NCBI RefSeq assembly: GCF_030433675.1
Contig: NZ_JAROCB010000002.1
Coordinates: 496,001 to 560,000, forward strand
Direction: 5' to 3'
DNA length: 64,000 nucleotides
From: Leifsonia virtsii
Lineage (GTDB): Bacteria; Actinomycetota; Actinomycetes; Actinomycetales; Microbacteriaceae
The notes under the pieces were generated by a model that was not told the DNA's origin, ran no database searches, and saw nothing but the letters and a program-made list of their open reading frames with translations. A program made the translations under genes and the position numbers. Positions 36,179 through 44,549 of the stretch are shown here, piece after piece (the stretch's first letter is position 1; each line of letters opens with the position of its first letter).

Positions 36179-37759
36179 GTGAGAAGACTGCGTCTGCGAG
36201 TGGCCCTGGCCGCGGTCATCGCGATGGTCGTGACCCTGGTGGCCTGGCCCGGCCCGGCCCTGGCGGCGGCGGCGATCAGGTGGTCGCCTCCCACCGCGAC
36301 GACCGACTGCACAACCCTCCAGGCCGGGTTCTACCACTCGCTCCACGTCACGGCCACGATCAGCGGCCTTCCCGCGTCGACGACGTACACCGTGCGCGTG
36401 TACGACAGCACCTCGAACGCCGTCGGCGCGGACGGTCAGGTCACCACCGACACGCAGGGCGGCGCGGCGCTCGACTTCTCGGTCTCCGGCGCGGTGGTCT
36501 CCGGGGACTTCTACTCCGTCTTGCTCTCGTCCGGGCCGACCGTGATCACCCGGGCCATGGTCAACGCGAGCACCTGCGCGTCCGGGGTGGCGCCCACCGG
36601 CAATCTGTCGGCCGACGCGGTGTGCTCCACACGATTCCTCGGCAACTGGGGCGACCTCCAGGCGTTCTCGTACCGCGTGCACGGCACCGTGACGGGGTTC
36701 GTCCCCGGCGAGACCTATACGCTGTCGGCGGCCGGCGCATCCGGGGCGCCCGCCGCCGTCGCCGATGCGACCGGTGCTGTCGCATATGACTTCACGGTCA
36801 CCGGACCCTTGACGACGTCCGGCGCGATGATCCAGACGACGAGCCAGGCCCAGCCGGTCGGGGAGGCCATGTTCGTCAAGGCCGACCCGTGCCCGGCGAT
36901 GAAGACCGACTTCCCGAGCCTGCGTCCCACAGAGTCGGACGTCAACGGCGACGGCCAGTCCGACCTCCTGGCGATCGACTACAGCGGACGTCTCCTCTAT
37001 TACCAGAACGAGTCGTCGCAGAACGCGGGCGGTGTCCCCTTCACCACGTCGCGTGTCATCGGATCGGGCTGGGGGCCGCAATACGGCATCCGGATGCAGG
37101 CGGCTGGGGATCTGACAGGCGACGGCTACTCGGAACTCGTCGTGATCCGCTCTGACGGTGCTCTTGTGGCCTACTACAACAACATCAACTCGAATGCAGG
37201 GCGGATGCCGTACGCCTCGGCGACGCTCATCGGCAGCGGCTGGCAGCCGTTCGTCGACGTGACGCTCGGCGATGTCAACCATGACGGTTTCGCGGATCTC
37301 ATCGCGGAGCGCTCCGACCACACATACTGGCTGTACATGAACCATTTCGCGACGAACCCGGGTCACCAGCCGTTCACCTCCGGGGTCCGGATCGCCGCTC
37401 CCGGGTACGAGAGCGCGTACGGCATGGCAGCGGTGGACGCGAATACCGACGGGTTCGCCGACCTGTGGAGCTACTCGGGCTGGATGGCACCCAACCTGAC
37501 CCCCGCAGGCGCCACCGCGCCGTTCGGCGCGTACCTGGCGGTGGAAACGAACGCACTGAGCGCGATCGGCGCGCTCCAGCCGCAGTCGGGCTGGGCCGTC
37601 GGCCACTACTCGTATTCTCCGATGTCTCCCGGGGTCCTGATAGCGAATCCGAACGGGAACGGCTCGCTGGTGTACATCCAGGTGCTGGATGGAACGGGAA
37701 CCACCTCGTCCACCGTCATCGGCTCGGGCTGGCAGAGCATCAGGACGCTCATCTCCTGA
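36179..37759 (+). CDS. secreted FG-GAP / VCBS repeat protein
   Basis: A 526-residue protein. The signal peptide (LRVALAAVIAMVVTLVAWPGPALA-AA) is followed by two beta-sandwich-like units with Cys pairs (about 30-225), then four FG-GAP-like blades: SDVNGDGQSDLLAIDYSG, GDLTGDGYSELVVIRSDG, GDVNHDGFADLIAERSDH and VDANTDGFADLWSYSG. The repeats resemble those of the divergent gene but the N-terminal part does not. Start GTG 36179 with GAGGA upstream. No enzymatic domain is visible; a carbohydrate- or surface-binding role is only a guess. Confidence 0.75.
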   Translation: MRRLRLRVALAAVIAMVVTLVAWPGPALAAAAIRWSPPTATTDCTTLQAGFYHSLHVTATISGLPASTTYTVRVYDSTSNAVGADGQVTTDTQGGAALDFSVSGAVVSGDFYSVLLSSGPTVITRAMVNASTCASGVAPTGNLSADAVCSTRFLGNWGDLQAFSYRVHGTVTGFVPGETYTLSAAGASGAPAAVADATGAVAYDFTVTGPLTTSGAMIQTTSQAQPVGEAMFVKADPCPAMKTDFPSLRPTESDVNGDGQSDLLAIDYSGRLLYYQNESSQNAGGVPFTTSRVIGSGWGPQYGIRMQAAGDLTGDGYSELVVIRSDGALVAYYNNINSNAGRMPYASATLIGSGWQPFVDVTLGDVNHDGFADLIAERSDHTYWLYMNHFATNPGHQPFTSGVRIAAPGYESAYGMAAVDANTDGFADLWSYSGWMAPNLTPAGATAPFGAYLAVETNALSAIGALQPQSGWAVGHYSYSPMSPGVLIANPNGNGSLVYIQVLDGTGTTSSTVIGSGWQSIRTLIS

Positions 37760-37761
37760 TC

Positions 37762-37836
37762 AGGAACGTCGGCCTCGATCACCGGAACGTCGGATCGGCC
37801 GATGACTTCGAGGCTGACGGCGCCGAAACCCGCCAC
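37762..37836 (-). pseudogene. 72-bp remnant of a gene like the one at 54508-55260
   Basis: Read on the minus strand it gives AGFGAVSLEVIGRSDVPVIEADV, 21 of 23 residues identical to part of the intact hypothetical protein at 54508-55260 (AGFGAISLELIGRSDVPVIEADV). About 60 of 72 bases match, and most changes are silent. Similarity stops abruptly on both sides. It is a gene fragment, not a working gene. Confidence 0.75.
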
Positions 37837-37977
37837 GTGCGAGCTCCCGTGTTCCTCTGGGATCCGGGCGCCGGGACACGGTCGTGCGGCTCCTCGAAAC
37901 GGAGCCGTATGGTGCAACCACCGTCGGCCCTGCGACGCGGTCGGCACGCATCCACCCCGGTGGCTAGACTTCGTCTC

Positions 37978-38982
37978 ATGAAGCGCGCCACCATCTACGA
38001 CGTGGCTCGTCACGCCGGCGTGTCGCATCAGACCGTGACCCGGTATCTGAACGGCTTCGAGGGCATTCGGCCGGCGACCCGGGAGAAGGTCCAGGCCGCC
38101 CTGGACGAGCTGAACTACCGGCCGAACGGTGCGGCGCGGTGGCTCCGATCGCGGCAGTCGAACCGTATCGGGATCCTTGCGCACCGCATGGAGCTGTCCG
38201 GCCCGGGGCGGATCGTGGCCGGGGCGACGACGGCCGCGCGCAGCCGGGGCTTCGTCCTCGACATCGCGTCGATGGACGGCGAAGACCAGGTGTCCGTGGA
38301 TGAAGCGCTCGACGTGATCATGGAGCATCAGATCGCGGGGGTGTTCGCGACGGCGCAGACCGATGTGGTCCGGGCGGCGATCGAGAATCGCGGGATCGAC
38401 ATCCCCATCGCGATGGACTCGGCGGAGGGACTCTCGTCGACGAGTGTCAATCCGCGCTCCCTCCCCGGCAAGCTGGCGGCCGCGCACTTGGCCGACCTCG
38501 GGCACACGCGCGTCGCGTTCGTGAACGGCCCGCCGGTCTGGATCGCGGCGAACCAGCGCCGCGAGGGCTTCGTCGAGGTCGCGGCCGAACGGCGGATGGA
38601 CATCGTCTGGGAGGGCGAGGGGGACTGGTCCGCCGAGTCGGGCTACCGCGCCGCCCGAGAACTGCCGGAGGAGGTCACGGCGGTCGCCCTGGCCAACGAC
38701 AGCATGGCGATCGGGTTGATCTACGGTCTGGCGGAGCGCGGGATCCGCGTGCCCGACGACGTCAGTGTGATCGGTATGGACGACGCGCCGGAGGCCCGAT
38801 TCCATCTTCCTCCGCTCTCGACGGTCCGTCTCGACTTCGAGGGGGAGGGCGCCTACCTGATGAACACGCTCATCGCGAAGATCGAGGGGGACGACCTCTC
38901 CACGGTCCCCGGTTACCGGCTTCCCGAGCTCGAGGTGCGGGGTTCCACGGGCGCGGTCCGCACCGCGGAAGCTCGCCGGTAA
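37978..38982 (+). CDS. LacI-family transcriptional regulator
   Basis: A 334-residue repressor. The N-terminal HTH is ATIYDVARHAGVSHQTVTRYLNG, with the hinge helix in GAARWLRSRQSNRIGIL. The periplasmic-binding-like domain ends in VIGMDDAPEARFHLPPLSTVRLDFEGEG. The effector is unknown but should be a sugar from the adjacent operon. Start ATG 37978. Two perfect ATGTTGTCGACAACAT sites in front of the next gene are its likely operators. The 218-bp space before it holds only the gene remnant and a small hairpin (37887-37907). Confidence 0.9.
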   Translation: MKRATIYDVARHAGVSHQTVTRYLNGFEGIRPATREKVQAALDELNYRPNGAARWLRSRQSNRIGILAHRMELSGPGRIVAGATTAARSRGFVLDIASMDGEDQVSVDEALDVIMEHQIAGVFATAQTDVVRAAIENRGIDIPIAMDSAEGLSSTSVNPRSLPGKLAAAHLADLGHTRVAFVNGPPVWIAANQRREGFVEVAAERRMDIVWEGEGDWSAESGYRAARELPEEVTAVALANDSMAIGLIYGLAERGIRVPDDVSVIGMDDAPEARFHLPPLSTVRLDFEGEGAYLMNTLIAKIEGDDLSTVPGYRLPELEVRGSTGAVRTAEARR

Positions 38983-38999
38983 CCATCCGGTCACGACTC

Positions 39000-39028
39000 T
39001 TGTGAGTCGGGCGGCACCTGTGTAACCT
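39000..39028 (+). promoter_or_regulatory. promoter of the GH42 / ABC operon
   Basis: TTGTGA (39000-39005) and TAACCT (39023-39028) are exactly 17 bp apart. The expected start, near 39035, lies just before the first operator. Confidence 0.6.
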
Positions 39029-39042
39029 TGCCACCAAGCCAA

Positions 39043-39093
39043 ATGTTGTCGACAACATGGGCGGGAGTGCTCCGTCAATGTTGTCGACAACAT
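39043..39093. promoter_or_regulatory. twin LacI-family operators
   Basis: The 16-bp perfect palindrome ATGTTGTCGACAACAT occurs at 39043-39058 and again at 39078-39093, with centres 35 bp apart. It lies between the LacI-type regulator gene and the operon it probably controls. Confidence 0.85.
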
Positions 39094-39115
39094 GCACTGA
39101 TGCGGAAGGTCGACG

Positions 39116-41215
39116 ATGACGCAGAACCCCCGATTCCCCGGCGTGCTCTTCGGAGCCGCGTACTACGCGGAATACCAGGAGGAGGGGACGCTCGATCGCG
39201 ACCTCGACCTGATGGTGGAGGCAGGGTTCACGGTCATCCGGGTGGGCGAGTCGGTGTGGTCGACCTGGGAGCCGCGCAACGGCGAGTTCGACCTCGACTG
39301 GCTCCAGCCGGTGCTGGACGGCGCGCACGCGCGGGGCCTCGCGGTCGTCCTGGGAACGCCGACCTACGCCATCCCGCCGTGGCTGCAGACGCTGCACCCG
39401 GAGATCGCGTCGGTCGACCGGCAGGGGCACGCGCTCGGGTGGGGCGCCCGGCAGGAGATGGACCAGTCCGTCCCGGTCTACCGCTGGTACGCGGAGCGCA
39501 TCATCCGTAAGGTCGTCAGCCGCTACGCCGACCACCCGGCCGTGATCGGCTACCAGGTGGACAACGAGCCGGGGAACAACCTCCCCCATAACGAGAGCAC
39601 CTTCCAGGCGTTCGTCTCCTGGCTGCGTACGCGCTACGGCTCTGTCGAACGGCTCAACCAGGAGTGGGGCCTGGTGTACTGGTCGCACCGCATCGCCGAA
39701 TGGTCGGAGCTGTGGCGCCCGGGCGGCAACCTCATGCCGCAGTACCAGCTGGAGTGGCGCCGCTTCCAGGGCGAGCAGGCGACCGAGCTCATCGCCTGGC
39801 AGGCGGGGATCGTGCGGGAGTACGCCCGCGACGACCAGTTCGTCACGACCTGCATCTCGTACTCGCGTCCGCAGATCTCCGACGACGAGCTCGCGGCCTC
39901 CCTCGACATCACTGCGGGCAACCCCTACTACCTGATGCAGGACGGCCTCTCGGCCGACGTCGACCTCCCTCGCCGCGCCGACTGGTGGCACACCGGTCCA
40001 TGGGCGCTCTTCCAGTGGGCGGACCGGGCGTACTCGTCCCGCCAGGAGCGCTTTCTCGTGACGGAGACCAACGCTCAGTCGATCGGCGGGCCCTGGCAGA
40101 ACCAGCCCCCCTTCCCCGGGCAGATCAAGCAGGCGGCGTTCGCCCTCGTCGCCCGCGGCTCCCGCATGATCGAGTACTGGCACTGGCACACTCTGCACTT
40201 CGGAGTCGAGACCTACTGGGGCGGGGTCCTGCCGCACAGCCAGGTGCCCGGCCGCATCTACCGGGAGGTTGCGGAGCTCGGCGGGAGCCTGAAGCGTATC
40301 GGGGGCGCCCTCGACGGGTTCGAGCCGGATGCCGACGTGCTGCTGCTGCACTCGACCGACACCAAATGGTCGTTCGAGTTCTATCCTCCGCTCGCGACGG
40401 ACGAGGGGGAGGCCGACAGGCGCTCGTACGCTCGCATCGTTGACGCGTTCCAGCGCGGTCTCACCGAGGCAGGAGTGCAGGTGCGCGTCCAGCACAGCCG
40501 GCAGTTCGCGAAGCAGTCCGCCGCCGAGCTGGCCGAGCGCTACCCGGTGCTGATCGCAGCCGCCGAGTACGTCGCCGACGACGACGTGCTCGACGCCCTG
40601 CGCGCATACGCCGAGGCCGGCGGCCACCTGGTGCTCGGCATCCGCACGGGCTACGGCGACCAGCTCGCCCGCGCCCGCCGCGGGGTCGCGCCGGACCGAC
40701 TGCACGATGCCGCCGGGGTCTGGTACGACGAGTACTCCAATCTGGCGGCCCCCCTGACGGTGAGCGCCTCGTCGGGTCTCGAGCTGGAGGCCGGTTCGCA
40801 GGCCACCGCGTGGGTCGACGTGCTCACCCTCGACGGGGCGGAGCCGCTCGTCTCCTACGAGCCGACCGAGCTCGGGGCGGAGGCCGCGATCACCACCACG
40901 GCCTTCGGCGCGGGCCGCGTGACCTACGTCGGCACCGTGCCGAATGCCCCGCTCGCCCGGAGCCTCGCACGGTGGCTCGTCCCGCACACCGCCGCGACCG
41001 TCTGGCGCACCGGGAACCCTGTCACGGTCAGCACAGGCCGATCTGCCGCAGGCGCGCTCGCGTTCCTGCACAACTGGTCGGGGGCCGCGCACGTCGTCAC
41101 CGTGCCCGCCGACAGCATCCACCTCGAGACCGGCGAACACTACGCCGCCGGCTCCCCGTACACCCTCGGGCCGCGCGACGTCGCCGTCTTCGAGGTCGCC
41201 GACTCACACGCGTGA
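39116..41215 (+). CDS. beta-galactosidase, GH42
   Basis: A 699-residue GH42 enzyme. It has a TIM barrel with FGAAYYAEYQEE and IRVGESVWSTWEPRNGEFDLDWL near the start, acid/base E151 in YQVDNEPGNN and nucleophile E317 in LVTETNAQS. The trimerisation and beta-sandwich parts follow (VLLLHSTDTKWSFEFYPP). There is no signal peptide, so it acts inside on imported oligosaccharides. Expected substrates are beta-1,4- or beta-1,3-galactosides. It is the first gene of an operon with an ABC importer and a second GH42, under the twin LacI-type operators. Confidence 0.92.
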   Translation: MTQNPRFPGVLFGAAYYAEYQEEGTLDRDLDLMVEAGFTVIRVGESVWSTWEPRNGEFDLDWLQPVLDGAHARGLAVVLGTPTYAIPPWLQTLHPEIASVDRQGHALGWGARQEMDQSVPVYRWYAERIIRKVVSRYADHPAVIGYQVDNEPGNNLPHNESTFQAFVSWLRTRYGSVERLNQEWGLVYWSHRIAEWSELWRPGGNLMPQYQLEWRRFQGEQATELIAWQAGIVREYARDDQFVTTCISYSRPQISDDELAASLDITAGNPYYLMQDGLSADVDLPRRADWWHTGPWALFQWADRAYSSRQERFLVTETNAQSIGGPWQNQPPFPGQIKQAAFALVARGSRMIEYWHWHTLHFGVETYWGGVLPHSQVPGRIYREVAELGGSLKRIGGALDGFEPDADVLLLHSTDTKWSFEFYPPLATDEGEADRRSYARIVDAFQRGLTEAGVQVRVQHSRQFAKQSAAELAERYPVLIAAAEYVADDDVLDALRAYAEAGGHLVLGIRTGYGDQLARARRGVAPDRLHDAAGVWYDEYSNLAAPLTVSASSGLELEAGSQATAWVDVLTLDGAEPLVSYEPTELGAEAAITTTAFGAGRVTYVGTVPNAPLARSLARWLVPHTAATVWRTGNPVTVSTGRSAAGALAFLHNWSGAAHVVTVPADSIHLETGEHYAAGSPYTLGPRDVAVFEVADSHA

Positions 41216-41244
41216 GTGGGAACACCAAGAGAAAGAGAACGATC

Positions 41245-42603
41245 ATGAGGAAGAAAGCCTCGAGGACAGCAGCGGCGCTGGGCACCGGCATTCTGGCTGT
41301 CGCACTCGCACTCACCGGCTGCACGGGCGGAGGCGGCGGCACCGCCGACAACACGAAGCCGGTGTCGCAGTCCGAGATCGACAAGGCGATGAAGACCCCG
41401 ACCACCCTCACCTTCTGGACATGGGTGCCCGACATCAAGAACGAGGTCGCGCTCTTCGAGAAGAAGTACCCGGCGATCAAGGTCGACGTCGAGAACGTCG
41501 GCCAGGGCGCACCGCACTACCAGAAGCTGCGCACGGCACTGAAGGCGGGCAAGGGCGCCCCGGACGTGGCTCAGATCGAGTTCCAGTACATCTCCTCGTT
41601 CACCGTGACGGACAGCCTCCTGAATCTCGCTCCGTACGGGGCGTCGGACCTCGGCGACCAGTACGTGCCGTGGGTGTGGAACCAGGTCAAGCAGGGTGAC
41701 GGGGTCTACGCCATCCCGCAGGACTCCGGCCCGATGGGCAACCTCTATCGCGAGGACATCCTGGCCAAGGCCGGCATCACCACGCCGCCCAAGACCTGGG
41801 ACGAGTACGCGGCCGACGCGGCGACCGTCAAGGAGAAGACGGGCGTCTACATGTCGAACCTCGCCTCCGGTCAGGCCGGGCAGATGCTCGGGCTGCTCTG
41901 GCAGGCGGGCGTCAAGCCGTTCGGCTACGACGGCAAGAAGGGCGTGAAGGTCGACGTGAACAGCGCCGAGGCCAAAAAGGTCGCCGCCTACTGGCAGGAC
42001 CTGGTGCAGAAGGGCTACGTGTCCACCGACCCCGACTTCACCGACAGCTGGTACCAGGGCCTGGCGAACGGCAAGTACGCCGGCTGGCTCACCGCCGCGT
42101 GGGCGCCGGTCTTCCTGCAGGGCACGGCGGCCAAGACCTCGGGGCTCTGGCGGGCGGCCGAGCTGCCGCAGACGCCAGGAACCAAGCCGGCGTCCGGGAA
42201 CTGGGGAGGCTCGTCCGACGCGGTCCTGAAGACGACGAAGAACCCGATCGCTGCCTACGAGCTGGCCAAGTTCATCAACAACGACCCGGAGTCGACGCTG
42301 ATGTTCGCCAACAAGCAGTTCCTGTTCCCGACGTCCACCGCGACTCTGAAGGACCCGGCCTTCGTCGACCAGCAGGCGGCGTTCTACGGCGGACAGAAGG
42401 TCAACGAGCTGTTCGCGAACATCTCCACCACCGTCGACACCAAGTTCGACTGGCTGCCCTACATGGACTACGCCTACTCGAGCTACACCGAGACCGTGGG
42501 CAAGGCGCTCTCGGCGAAGGGCGACCTGTCGGCCGGCCTCGACGCGTGGCAGAAGGCGCTCGTGACCTACGGTACCCAGCAGGGCTTCTCCGTCAACAAG
42601 TAG
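41245..42603 (+). CDS. ABC sugar transporter, substrate-binding lipoprotein
   Basis: A 452-residue type I binding protein (COG1653-like). The lipobox LALTGC-T places the Cys near residue 26. LTFWTWVPDIKNEVALFEKKYPAIKVDVENVG is a typical start, then GKGAPDVAQIEFQYISSF and WTAAWAPVFLQGTAAKTSGLWRAAELPQTPG. It picks up the oligosaccharide for the two permeases downstream. Start ATG 41245. It lies 29 bases after the GH42 gene. A strong hairpin after its stop could keep its mRNA more abundant than that of the permeases. Confidence 0.92.
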   Translation: MRKKASRTAAALGTGILAVALALTGCTGGGGGTADNTKPVSQSEIDKAMKTPTTLTFWTWVPDIKNEVALFEKKYPAIKVDVENVGQGAPHYQKLRTALKAGKGAPDVAQIEFQYISSFTVTDSLLNLAPYGASDLGDQYVPWVWNQVKQGDGVYAIPQDSGPMGNLYREDILAKAGITTPPKTWDEYAADAATVKEKTGVYMSNLASGQAGQMLGLLWQAGVKPFGYDGKKGVKVDVNSAEAKKVAAYWQDLVQKGYVSTDPDFTDSWYQGLANGKYAGWLTAAWAPVFLQGTAAKTSGLWRAAELPQTPGTKPASGNWGGSSDAVLKTTKNPIAAYELAKFINNDPESTLMFANKQFLFPTSTATLKDPAFVDQQAAFYGGQKVNELFANISTTVDTKFDWLPYMDYAYSSYTETVGKALSAKGDLSAGLDAWQKALVTYGTQQGFSVNK

Positions 42604-42609
42604 AGACGT

Positions 42610-42639
42610 CGCGGCGGCGGGATGCTCCCCGCCGCCGCG
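42610..42639 (+). other. strong stem-loop between binding-protein and permease genes
   Basis: CGCGGCGGCGGG and CCCGCCGCCGCG pair in a perfect 12-bp stem with a 6-base loop, 7 bases after the stop. There is no T-run, so it is probably a 3'-protecting or attenuating hairpin. Confidence 0.65.
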
Positions 42640-42667
42640 CGGCCCTGACAGAACAAGGGAGTTCACC

Positions 42668-43618
42668 ATGACCCAGTCCGTGGCACCCGCGAGGGAGCGC
42701 GCGCAGCGAGCTGCGCCGTCGCGGCCCCGACGGAACGCCAACCAGAGGCGACTCAATCGTGCTGCCTACCTCTTCGTGGCGCCGTTCATGCTCGTGTTCG
42801 TCGTGATGCTGCTCCTGCCGCTCTTCTACTCCGGCTACCTGAGCCTGTTCACGACGCAGCTGATCGGCGGCCAGACCTTCGCCTGGTTCGCCAACTACGC
42901 ACGCGCCTTCACCGATCCGGACTTCCTCGCGGGCCTCGGCAGGATGGCGCTGTTCCTCGTCATCCAGGTGCCCATCATGCTGGCGCTGTCGCTCTTCTTC
43001 GCTCTCGCCCTCGACAGCGGCCGGGTGCGCGGCTCCGTCGCCCTCCGGTTGCTGATCTTCCTGCCGTTCGCCGTCCCCGGCGTGGTGGCGACGCTGATGT
43101 GGGGATACCTGTACGGCAACGACTTCGGTCCGATCGCTCAGACCTTCCGCGCGGTCGGGCTGGGGGCGCCCGACCTGCTCAGCGCCCAGAACATGCTCGG
43201 CTCGATGATGAACATCGTGACGTGGGCCTTCGTCGGCTACAACATGATCATCATGTACGCCGCACTCCGGTCGATCCCGACGGAGCTGTACGAGGCCGCC
43301 GAGATCGACGGCGCAAGCCAGTGGCGCGTCGCCTGGAGCATCAAGATCCCGGGCATCCGGCCGGCCATCATCCTCACCGTGATCTTCTCGATCATCGGCA
43401 CGTTCCAGCTCTTCAACGAGCCGAGCCTGTTGCACGCCATCGCGCCGAACGTGATCGACAACGGGTACACGCCTAACTACTACGCGTACAACCTCGCGTT
43501 CACCAACCAGGACGTCAACTACGCCGCCGCGATCGCGTTCCTGCTCGGGATCGTCATCGCGATCGTGTCGTACGTCGTCCAGCTGACCACCCAGCGCAAG
43601 GAGGCGCGCAATGACTGA
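42668..43618 (+). CDS. ABC sugar transporter permease (MalF/UgpA type)
   Basis: A 316-residue membrane protein with six predicted helices. The EAA loop that contacts the ATPase is YEAAEIDGASQWRVAWSIKIPGIRPAI. The N-terminal 35 residues are basic and cytosolic. It pairs with the next gene, which it overlaps by 8 bases. Start ATG 42668 with AAGGGA. It belongs to the operon with two GH42 enzymes. No ATP-binding subunit is encoded nearby. Confidence 0.92.
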   Translation: MTQSVAPARERAQRAAPSRPRRNANQRRLNRAAYLFVAPFMLVFVVMLLLPLFYSGYLSLFTTQLIGGQTFAWFANYARAFTDPDFLAGLGRMALFLVIQVPIMLALSLFFALALDSGRVRGSVALRLLIFLPFAVPGVVATLMWGYLYGNDFGPIAQTFRAVGLGAPDLLSAQNMLGSMMNIVTWAFVGYNMIIMYAALRSIPTELYEAAEIDGASQWRVAWSIKIPGIRPAIILTVIFSIIGTFQLFNEPSLLHAIAPNVIDNGYTPNYYAYNLAFTNQDVNYAAAIAFLLGIVIAIVSYVVQLTTQRKEARND

Positions 43619-44549
43619 GACGGCGACACGCGCGACGCTGCCGGGTACCGCCGGCGCGAGGGCATCGGGCCGGACCCGCGGCCGGGCGAAGGCGTACAAC
43701 CGGCAGACCCGGCGGAGCACCCTCCTGACCGTTCTGCTCTGGATCTGTGCTCTCTACTTCGTGCTGCCCATCGTCTGGCTGTTCATCGCGTCGACCAAGA
43801 GCAATGCCGACCTGTTCACGACCTTCGGCTTCGCTTTCGGGCACACGTTCGAGCTGTTCTCCAACATCGGCGCCGTCTTCACGGCGCAGAACGGCATCTA
43901 CGTGCACTGGGCGATCAACACGCTCGTGTACGCCCTGGTGAGCGCGGTCGGCGCGTCGCTGCTGGCAACCATGGCCGGTTACGCGTTCGCCAAGTACCGC
44001 TTCCCGGGTGCGGTGCTGATGTTCAGCGTCGTGCTCGGCGCCATCATGATCCCGCTGACCGCCCTCGCCCTCCCGACCTACCTGATGTTCAGCCAGATCG
44101 GGATCACGAACACCCCGGCCGCGGTCATCGTGCCGTCGCTGGTCAGCCCCTTCGGGGTGTTCCTGATGCGCGTCTATGCCGCCGATGCGATCCCCGACTC
44201 GATGATCGAGGCGGGGAGGGTCGACGGCGCGGGCGAGTTCCGCATCTTCTGGCAGGTCGGACTCCGCTTGCTGGCCCCGGGCATCGTCACGGTGTTCCTG
44301 TTCGCCCTGGTCGGCACCTGGAACAACTACTTCCTGCCCCTTATCATGCTGAACAGCTCGGAGCTCTACCCGCTCACGGTCGGCCTCGCGCAGCAGCAGG
44401 CCACCAGCGCCGCGGGCGGAGGTTCGCAGGCCCTGTTCTCCGTCGTCATCACGGGCTCGCTGGTGTCGATCATCCCGTTGGTCATCGCGTTCCTCTTCCT
44501 GCAGAGGTACTGGACCACGGGCCTTGCGAGCGGAAGCGTGAAGGAGTGA
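43611..44549 (+). CDS. ABC sugar transporter permease (MalG/UgpE type)
   Basis: A 312-residue membrane protein with six helices. The EAA loop is MIEAGRVDGAGEFRIFWQVGLRLLAPGIVTV. GTWNNYFLPLIMLNSSELYPLTVGLAQQQ is the family C-terminal motif. It forms the membrane channel with the preceding permease. Its stop overlaps the start of the second GH42 gene (GTGA), so transport and hydrolysis are coupled. Confidence 0.92.
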   Translation: MTETATRATLPGTAGARASGRTRGRAKAYNRQTRRSTLLTVLLWICALYFVLPIVWLFIASTKSNADLFTTFGFAFGHTFELFSNIGAVFTAQNGIYVHWAINTLVYALVSAVGASLLATMAGYAFAKYRFPGAVLMFSVVLGAIMIPLTALALPTYLMFSQIGITNTPAAVIVPSLVSPFGVFLMRVYAADAIPDSMIEAGRVDGAGEFRIFWQVGLRLLAPGIVTVFLFALVGTWNNYFLPLIMLNSSELYPLTVGLAQQQATSAAGGGSQALFSVVITGSLVSIIPLVIAFLFLQRYWTTGLASGSVKE

